A program made the position numbers and the translations under genes. Positions 6,831-11,659 of a stretch of DNA of 11,659 nucleotides are shown here, piece by piece. The notes beneath the pieces were generated by a model. The model was not told where the DNA came from and did not search any database. It saw only the letters and a program-made list of their open reading frames with translations. Position 1 is the first letter of the stretch. Every line of letters begins with the position of its first letter. Source of the DNA: Cyanobacteria bacterium UBA11370 (GTDB lineage: Bacteria; Cyanobacteriota; Cyanobacteriia; Cyanobacteriales; Coleofasciculaceae); contig DNGI01000152.1 in the NCBI GenBank assembly GCA_003486645.1, positions 19,759 to 31,417 of the forward strand. The letters run 5' to 3'.

Positions 6831-9353
6831 ATGGGTAAGTTTGTTATTTTCCAATTTCTAAATGGTAGTTTTGAGCAAGGGTTTCCTATCAAGGTACAAA
6901 TTGGAGAGGATAGCGATCGCCATTCTACCGAAAGTAGTGGTAGTCTTCCACCAGCACCAGAAATTGCTCAATACTACAGTCGGTGGCAAGATATTTATTT
7001 TAACTTGGGCTTTTCTTTAAGATTGCCTCTGCGATTAGAAGCACCAGCGGTACAAGTAACCAATTATTCCATTCAAGACTGCGATAATGCCGCTAAACTC
7101 CTGCGTCATAGCCTTAATCACTGGCTTCAATCTGAGTCATTTCTTCCCATCAGAGATAAAATACTACTCAGCTTAAACTCTGACGATGAAGTTCGGATCT
7201 TTGTTCAATCTCAAGACTGCCAATTGCAACAATTGCCCTGGCATTTGTGCGATTTATTCGAGTATTTTCCTAAAGCAGAAATTGCTTTAATTCCTTCAGG
7301 ACTAGAGAAACCCTTGCCATCACCTCGTAAACCCAAAGTTAAAATATTAGCTATTTTCGGGAGTAGTCAAGGACTCGATCTCCGACCCGATGAAGCCTTA
7401 TTAAAGAACTTGCCTAACGCCGAACCAAGTTTCCTTATTAATCCCCAACGCCAGCAACTAAATGACCACTTATGGGAGCAAGGTTGGTCGATTCTCTTTT
7501 TCGCCGGACATAGTTCTAGCCGAAACAATGGTGAAGGGCGATTTTATATTAATGATACCGAATACTTAACTATCGATAACTTGAAATATGCTCTAAAAAA
7601 AGCGCGAGAAAACGGCTTAAAGTTAGCAATTTTTAATTCTTGTGATGGGTTAGGTTTAGCACGAGTTTTGGCAAATTTACATATTCCTCAGATCATTGTC
7701 ATGCGAGAGCCTGTTCCCGATCAAGTAGCGCAGGCATTCTTGAAATATTTTCTCCAATCTTTTGCTAACAATCAATCCTTCTATTTATCAGTACGACACG
7801 CACGAGAACGACTACAAGGGTTAGAGGGTGAATTTCCCTGTGCAACTTGGTTGCCGATCGCTTGCCAAAATCTCTCTGAAAAGCCCCTGAAATGGAATAA
7901 TTTATATAATGATCCTATGAGAATACGCTCACTAATTGCTAGTATAGGTTTGCTTACTATTTTGGTTATCGTTGTTTTAATCTTAAATTCGATAACGGGA
8001 ATCAATAACTCCAAAAATAGAATTAGTTTAGGTAATAAAATTTTAATTAATTCCGTCACTAATTCTGATAAGGAAGCTGGAGTAAAAGCGTTTAGTTTGG
8101 GCAAATTTGAACTGGCTGTAAACCCGTTTCAAAAATCACTGCAAAGAACTCGTAATGACCCAGAGACTTTAATTTATTTAAATAATGCCAAAGTCGGTAA
8201 TCGCAAGTCTTTAAAGATTGCAGTAAGTGTTCCCATTGGTAGTAACTTAAATGTAGCTCAAGAAATATTACGGGGAGTGGCGCAGGCTCAAAATGAAATC
8301 AATCACGGTGGTGGGATTAAGGGCACACCATTAAAGGTGGCGATCGCTAATGATGATAATAATCCCCAAATTGCTAAAAAACTCGCTACTGAGTTTGTTA
8401 AAGACCCCACTATTTTAGCAGTGGTTGGACACAACTCCAGTGATGTTTCGATAGCTGCTGCTAAGGTTTATCAGGGGCATCTAGTGATGATATCCCCCAC
8501 TAGTTTTGCTAAGACTTTATCGGCGGTTCATCACGAAAATACAGATGGCAATTCTGTCATTCAAAACCCCATTAATTTTTTCACAAAATTAATGGGGTTT
8601 GAGCAAAAAAATCAAAAAGGAAACTATATATTTCGGACTGTTCCCAGCATTGATGATGTGGCAAATACCCTCTCTGCCTACACCTTAAAAACGGCTCAAA
8701 AAACCAAGATAGCCATGTGTTCTGATAGTCAAGCTGTAGACAATGAATCGTTTAGAAATCAGTTTACTATAGCCCTATACGCTAGTGGTGGCAAGTTTAT
8801 TGATGATGTAGAATGTGATTTTTCAGCTCCTGATTTCAACCCCAGTGCCATAATATCTCAAGCGATTAATGCCGGAGCAGATAGCTTGTTATTAGCTCCT
8901 CATGTGGACAAAATTAACAAAGCCATAGAGATAGCACAAGCTAATAAAGGTCAGTTAATTCTATTAGGTAGTCCCACACTCTACACCTCCCAAACCTTAG
9001 AATCAGGGAAAGCAGATGTCAACGGCATGGTGCTAGCAGTACCTTGGTATCCAGAAGCGATTCCAGGCAATTCCTTTACTAAGGAAGCTACTAAACTTTG
9101 GGGAGGATCTGTAAACTGGCGAACAGCAACAGCTTATGATGCAACTGAGGTTATTGTTACAGGCTTAGAACAGAGCGATCGCACTCGTCAAGGATTACGA
9201 AATGCTATATCTGCTCCCTGGTTCTCCATCAACGGTGCGACAGGAAAAGTTGAGTTTTTGAAACTAGGCGATCGCGTTGGACAAGGGTTCTTAGTCCAAG
9301 TTCAACCGGGTACTCAACCCGGAACCTATCAATTTGTCCCCCTAAAACCCTAA
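6831..9353 (+). CDS. CHAT caspase-like protease fused through a membrane helix to a periplasmic solute-binding domain (paralogue 2)
   Basis: Encodes 840 residues, similar to the upstream gene along its whole length, clearly a tandem duplicate. The CHAT domain keeps LPWHLCDLF (135-143), His227 in FFAGHSSS and Cys271 in FNSCDGLGLA. The membrane helix is at about 367-385 (SLIASIGLLTILVIVVLIL), a TPR-like stretch follows, and the type-1 binding domain runs from about 460 to the end. Two differences stand out. The linker after the helix is about 20 residues shorter. Between SPTS and FRTVP in the binding domain there are 42 residues instead of 12, part of them encoded by a perfect DNA palindrome at 8564-8600. 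Ligand preference may therefore differ. No ribosome site is visible before the ATG (AATCATTACAGTC), so expression may be lower or leaderless. HIP1 sites lie at 6913, 8340, 9175 and 9268. Confidence 0.88.
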   Translation: MGKFVIFQFLNGSFEQGFPIKVQIGEDSDRHSTESSGSLPPAPEIAQYYSRWQDIYFNLGFSLRLPLRLEAPAVQVTNYSIQDCDNAAKLLRHSLNHWLQSESFLPIRDKILLSLNSDDEVRIFVQSQDCQLQQLPWHLCDLFEYFPKAEIALIPSGLEKPLPSPRKPKVKILAIFGSSQGLDLRPDEALLKNLPNAEPSFLINPQRQQLNDHLWEQGWSILFFAGHSSSRNNGEGRFYINDTEYLTIDNLKYALKKARENGLKLAIFNSCDGLGLARVLANLHIPQIIVMREPVPDQVAQAFLKYFLQSFANNQSFYLSVRHARERLQGLEGEFPCATWLPIACQNLSEKPLKWNNLYNDPMRIRSLIASIGLLTILVIVVLILNSITGINNSKNRISLGNKILINSVTNSDKEAGVKAFSLGKFELAVNPFQKSLQRTRNDPETLIYLNNAKVGNRKSLKIAVSVPIGSNLNVAQEILRGVAQAQNEINHGGGIKGTPLKVAIANDDNNPQIAKKLATEFVKDPTILAVVGHNSSDVSIAAAKVYQGHLVMISPTSFAKTLSAVHHENTDGNSVIQNPINFFTKLMGFEQKNQKGNYIFRTVPSIDDVANTLSAYTLKTAQKTKIAMCSDSQAVDNESFRNQFTIALYASGGKFIDDVECDFSAPDFNPSAIISQAINAGADSLLLAPHVDKINKAIEIAQANKGQLILLGSPTLYTSQTLESGKADVNGMVLAVPWYPEAIPGNSFTKEATKLWGGSVNWRTATAYDATEVIVTGLEQSDRTRQGLRNAISAPWFSINGATGKVEFLKLGDRVGQGFLVQVQPGTQPGTYQFVPLKP
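8564..8600. repeat. Perfect 16-bp-stem palindrome inside the second CHAT gene
   Basis: The arms AAACCCCATTAATTTT (8564-8579) and AAAATTAATGGGGTTT (8585-8600) are exact reverse complements around a 5-base loop, TTCAC. The element is read in frame as residues 578-590 (QNPINFFTKLMGF) and sits in the segment of about 30 codons absent from paralogue 1. This is what an in-frame palindromic insertion would look like. Confidence 0.85.
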
Positions 9354-9513
9354 TCTCTCACCCTTTTAAATTGCTTAGAACATACGCCAATAAAGTCGTT
9401 GAACCACCATCAGTAGGGGCGCATAGAGGAAGCGCCTTCACACTCATGTAGAGTTTGTCTCTAAGTCCTGTTGCTGTTGAGGATGATACCAAATCCGCTT
9501 TATCAAACCCTTT

Positions 9514-9573
9514 ATACACCCAATCGTCCAGACGTACACCCAATCCTACAGCCGTACACCTAATTGTAGAGAC
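9514..9573 (+). repeat. Three near-tandem 20-bp units
   Basis: The units start at 9514, 9534 and 9554, each with an (A/G)TACACC(C/T)AAT core, and match each other at 15-16 of 20 bases. The third unit runs into the left arm of the palindrome at 9565-9595, so both belong to one repeat cluster. Confidence 0.6.
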
Positions 9574-9595
9574 GTTGCATTGCAACGTCTCTACA
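9565..9595. repeat. Palindrome of the GTAGAGACGTTGCA type
   Basis: The arms 9565-9579 and 9581-9595 are perfect 15-base reverse complements around a single T. The core GTAGAGACGTTGCA and its complement are, from memory, one of the commonest dispersed intergenic palindromes in filamentous cyanobacteria. It is probably a non-autonomous repeat rather than a gene-specific terminator. Confidence 0.85.
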
Positions 9596-9661
9596 GGATT
9601 CTGGCAACTGCGATTAAATAGGCTGTATGAGGGGATGGTCTCTATTGAAAAATTCCCTGCG

Positions 9662-9696
9662 TCTCCATCTCCCGACTCCCTACTCTCCACTCCCAT
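9662..9696 (+). repeat. Heptamer array (STRR-like)
   Basis: Five units with a 7-base period read TCTCCAT, CTCCCGA, CTCCCTA, CTCTCCA and CTCCCAT. Degenerate 7-bp tandem repeats (short tandemly repeated repetitive sequences) are well known in cyanobacterial intergenic DNA. Confidence 0.65.
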
Positions 9697-9876
9697 CTGA
9701 CTTGATTATTAAGAAAGATTGGAGTAATGTGTATGTTTCTCTAAATAAGGAAACGATCTAGAGATTTTTTGTTGCTGGAAGGTTATTATGTAGTATCTGC
9801 TTCACTAAGAAGTTAGGAGAGAGCAATCCTCAAGTGCCTTGCGCTCTCAACTCAACAGCCTGCTCTAAATCTGACT

Positions 9877-10078
9877 AAACCTCACTTGTATTGAATACAG
9901 GTAGGTTTCTCATGGGTGTATCTAAAATAGTCCAAAAACTCCTGGCGAAATCCAGAAGTTTAACGCTTAGACATCTCCACGCAAGAACCTAGAACCCTAA
10001 TACTGCCTAAGCTGAAATCTTATTTCTGGAGATGTCTCTCGATGAGGCAGATTCAGTCTATTCCTAAACACAAGTGAG
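9877..10078. other. Structured segment with nested inverted repeats; possible non-coding RNA or palindromic element
   Basis: Four pairings are visible. Positions 9877-9908 form a hairpin with a 14-bp stem (one bulge, one G-T pair) and loop TGA. Positions 9936-9961 form a 10-bp stem with one mismatch. AGACATCTCCA at 9969-9979 pairs perfectly with 10027-10037. CTCACTTGT at 9881-9889 pairs perfectly with ACAAGTGAG at 10070-10078, enclosing the whole segment, but competes with the first hairpin. The right end lies 11 bases before the zinc-ribbon gene. It could be a structured leader, a small RNA or a miniature repeat; no target-site duplication is visible. I do not recognise a known RNA family. 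Confidence 0.4.
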
Positions 10079-10089
10079 ATGCACCAAAA

Positions 10090-10398
10090 ATGAAAACTAA
10101 AGAAAAATCCCTGACAATCAACGAAATAGAAGTTTTCGTCGAATGTCCTAAGTGCGGGAAAAAATCAGTAGTTCAACGGGGCGAAGATGTTTACCAATGT
10201 CTTGCCTGTGACTTCGTTCGTGACTTTTCCAAACCCACCAAGCCAGAACAGAAAACCGACCTATTGTGGCCTGTGGTAATTATCGTAGTCTTGACCACGT
10301 TCCTATTAATGCTAGCCCAACAAAACCGCTGGGAGAACGAGCCTGATCCTGCAACTGAACAACAATCTCTGTCTGTATCAGTAGAGGTTCTGGCCTAA
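10090..10398 (+). CDS. Small zinc-ribbon protein with one membrane helix
   Basis: Encodes 102 residues. A zinc ribbon is formed by C19-P-K-C22 and C37-L-A-C40, spaced as in rubredoxin-like or TFIIS-like knuckles. One membrane helix lies at about 58-76 (LLWPVVIIVVLTTFLLMLA), followed by an acidic tail. The ribbon would sit in the cytoplasm if the N-terminus is inside. No specific family name is recognised and no function can be assigned. The ribosome site is poor. The gene converges on ctaB, with 181 bases between their ends. Confidence 0.75.
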   Translation: MKTKEKSLTINEIEVFVECPKCGKKSVVQRGEDVYQCLACDFVRDFSKPTKPEQKTDLLWPVVIIVVLTTFLLMLAQQNRWENEPDPATEQQSLSVSVEVLA

Positions 10399-10437
10399 AG
10401 TGGCTAATTCAAGAATCAGAATTGCTGGAGTTAGCCC

Positions 10438-10531
10438 AAAGAAAAGGGAGAAAGGTTAAAAGAAAAAGGGAAAAAGGATAGTTTCACAAACTCTCCCTCT
10501 CTCCCTCTCCCCCTCTCCCTCTCTCTTTTTT
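10438..10531. repeat. Purine tracts followed by an uninterrupted 41-base pyrimidine tract
   Basis: Positions 10438-10455 and 10458-10478 are all purine on the plus strand, and 10491-10531 are all pyrimidine, with a rough 8-base CTCTCCCT period. The two halves are partly complementary and could fold together or form a triplex. The tract lies between the ends of two convergent genes. Confidence 0.6.
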
Positions 10532-10567
10532 AGGGTTACTCAACCGGACATAATATCAACCCTAAAA
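10528..10567. terminator. Hairpin between convergent genes, possible terminator
   Basis: TTTTAGGGTT (10528-10537) and AACCCTAAAA (10558-10567) are perfect 10-base complements around a 20-base loop, 12 bases beyond the ctaB stop. No T-run follows the stem on either strand, so it is not a canonical intrinsic terminator, but its position between two gene ends fits message-end formation. Confidence 0.3.
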
Positions 10568-10579
10568 TCAAGTGATCCC

Positions 10580-11551
10580 CTAGAGGATCGGTATCGCAGT
10601 TAGTAGGGTTTGAACGTTATCCGCTACAGCCGCCGTTGCTTGCTGTGTAATTGGCAAGCTATCCACCACAATACCCGTACACAAAAGCATCATGTAGAGG
10701 ATCGAGTATTTAAACATCGATCGCGCCAGTTGATTATCCGTTGGGTTCTGTAATAATTGCCATGCTTTTTTTAGAAAAATACTCCCTAACCACACAGCGA
10801 TCGCCCCATAAACGATACCCGATACTCCTAACGGATAAATCAATAATAGGGAAGCTGGAACGACTAACAGAGTATAAATCCAAATTTGACGGGTTGTAGA
10901 CTCTTCCCCGACTACCACAGGCATCATGGGAATGCCAACTTTAGCGTAGTCATCCCGAATCATTAAAGCTAATGCCCAAAAGTGGGGAGGTGTCCACAGG
11001 AAAACGATCCCGAATAGTAACCAAGCTGCCCAACTCAATTCACCCGTCACCGCCGCCCAACCAACTAACGCCGGAATTGCTCCAGCCGCACCTCCAATTA
11101 CAATATTTTGAGGAGTATGACGCTTGAGGAAGTGCGTGTAGATCACCATGTAGAAGACAATGCCAGACATTGCTAGCAATGCCGCCAACAGGTTAGCAAA
11201 TACTGCTAATAAGGTAAACGAAAGAGAACCTAGAGCGATCGCAAATAATAACGCATCACGAGGTTGCACCTTTCCAGACGGAATGGGACGATGACGAGTC
11301 CGCAACATTTCGTAATCGATATCCCGATCATAAATACAGTTAAGCACTTGGGCAGAAGCCGCCGCCAGCGTACCACCGACTAGAGTAACGAGTAGCAAAA
11401 CCGGATCAACTTGCCCATCCGCTGCCATCCACATTCCTGCTGCTGTAGTTATCAGTAGTAGGGGAATAATGCGAGGCTTGGTTAACTGATAGTAGCTTTG
11501 AACAACTTGCAGAACGTTTTCATGTTGACGGGATACACTTGTCCCAATCAT
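10580..11551 (-). CDS. ctaB: Protoheme IX farnesyltransferase (heme O synthase)
   Basis: Encodes 323 residues, a normal length. CtaB, of the UbiA prenyltransferase superfamily, adds a farnesyl group to the vinyl side chain of heme B to make heme O, the precursor of heme A for cytochrome oxidase. The signature is clear: N71-x3-D75-R76-D77-I78-D79 followed by MLRTRHRP, the polar pocket that binds prenyl diphosphate with magnesium. Further family blocks are [33 protein letters not shown] and [15 protein letters not shown]. Hydrophobic stretches fit about eight to nine membrane helices. The ATG at 11551 has GGTGA 6 bases upstream on its own strand. In cyanobacteria ctaB often lies next to ctaA and the cox genes, which could lie beyond the right edge. 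HIP1 sites lie at 10797 and 11235. Confidence 0.97.
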   Translation of the reverse strand: MIGTSVSRQHENVLQVVQSYYQLTKPRIIPLLLITTAAGMWMAADGQVDPVLLLVTLVGGTLAAASAQVLNCIYDRDIDYEMLRTRHRPIPSGKVQPRDALLFAIALGSLSFTLLAVFANLLAALLAMSGIVFYMVIYTHFLKRHTPQNIVIGGAAGAIPALVGWAAVTGELSWAAWLLFGIVFLWTPPHFWALALMIRDDYAKVGIPMMPVVVGEESTTRQIWIYTLLVVPASLLLIYPLGVSGIVYGAIAVWLGSIFLKKAWQLLQNPTDNQLARSMFKYSILYMMLLCTGIVVDSLPITQQATAAVADNVQTLLTAIPIL

Positions 11552-11586
11552 TCAATTCACCAATTCCTTATTTTTGTTTTTGAAAC

Positions 11587-11626
11587 GATACCCACACTGA
11601 AGGGTATCATCAGTAACACTAGTTAC
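11587..11626. promoter_or_regulatory. Two small dyads upstream of ctaB
   Basis: GATACCC (11587-11593) pairs with GGGTATC (11602-11608) around 8 bases, and GTAAC (11613-11617) pairs with GTTAC (11622-11626). Both lie in the 108 bases upstream of ctaB. The minus-strand 12-mer AGTGTGGGTATC is shared with the palindrome at 4092-4135, so at least the first dyad may be a repeat remnant. No clear -35/-10 pair was found. Confidence 0.3.
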
Positions 11627-11659
11627 GCTTTGAGAAAAGAGGAGTGGGGGAGGGGGGAG

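Larger units (their letters stand above)
9354..10089. other. 736-base non-coding region rich in repeats and hairpins
   Basis: No convincing gene lies between the second CHAT gene and the zinc-ribbon gene. The first half (about 9415-9700) holds, in order, a weak GGCGC/GCGCC dyad (9418-9436), three 20-bp near-tandem units, a 15-bp-arm palindrome and a 7-bp-period array. Positions 9700-9870 show only a weak GAGAGC/GCTCTC dyad near 9820-9850. The part from 9877 to 10078 holds nested inverted repeats. Open frames here on both strands are made of repeats and lack ribosome sites. No T-rich terminator was seen just after the stop at 9353. Confidence 0.7.

Noticed and set aside
7781..8104. 107-codon open frame on the minus strand
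   Set aside because: It lies inside the second CHAT gene, whose reading frame is well supported by a recognisable protein family; the frame is a shadow. Shorter frames inside the prohibitin, DUF1822 and first CHAT genes were dropped for the same reason.
9514..9573. Possible CRISPR array
   Set aside because: The units are adjacent without spacers, only 20 bases long and diverged, and no cas genes are present.
9358..9700. Open frames on both strands (about 112 and 81 codons)
   Set aside because: Both are built from intergenic repeats and the heptamer array, have no ribosome site, and their proteins show no domain-like pattern.
9881..10078. 6S RNA or a complete miniature transposable element
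   Set aside because: Length and enclosing stem are suggestive, but the internal folding does not form one long rod as in 6S RNA, and no target-site duplication flanks the ends. Kept only as an unnamed structured segment.

Overview
The window looks like chromosome from a filamentous-type cyanobacterium. It holds nine perfect copies of the HIP1 octamer GCGATCGC, at 3565, 5757, 6499, 6913, 8340, 9175, 9268, 10797 and 11235. It also has CHAT-caspase, DUF1822 and Rpn-type nuclease genes, a cyanobacterial-style prohibitin, and intergenic palindromes and heptamer repeats of the kind scattered through such genomes. The species cannot be named from the sequence.

Layout. Positions 1-400 hold a short, probably truncated hypothetical gene. 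Positions 384-1325 hold a relic of an Rpn gene start running into an SPFH/prohibitin membrane protein gene, followed at 1365-2222 by a complete Rpn-family nuclease gene whose leader and start match that relic. Positions 2372-9353 form the core of the window: a sigma-70-like regulator and a DUF1822 protein with overlapping stop and start codons, then two tandem paralogues of about 835 residues. Each paralogue joins a cytoplasmic CHAT caspase-like protease, one membrane helix, a TPR-like stretch and a periplasmic type-1 solute-binding domain. Positions 9354-10089 are non-coding and rich in repeats and hairpins. Positions 10090-10398 encode a small zinc-ribbon membrane protein. Positions 10580-11551, on the minus strand, encode CtaB, heme O synthase.

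How the genes may work together. The sigma-like gene, DUF1822 and the two CHAT/solute-binding proteins lie on one strand and look like one locus. The reading offered here is inference: the binding domains sense a small ligand outside the membrane and control the CHAT proteases inside, while the sigma-like/DUF1822 pair regulates expression or is itself a target of the proteases. Both CHAT domains keep the His and Cys of the catalytic dyad, so they are expected to be active. The second paralogue carries an in-frame insertion of about 30 codons, part of which is a perfect 16-bp-stem palindrome. CtaB is an ordinary housekeeping gene of heme A/O synthesis for terminal oxidases; its usual partners would lie outside the window.
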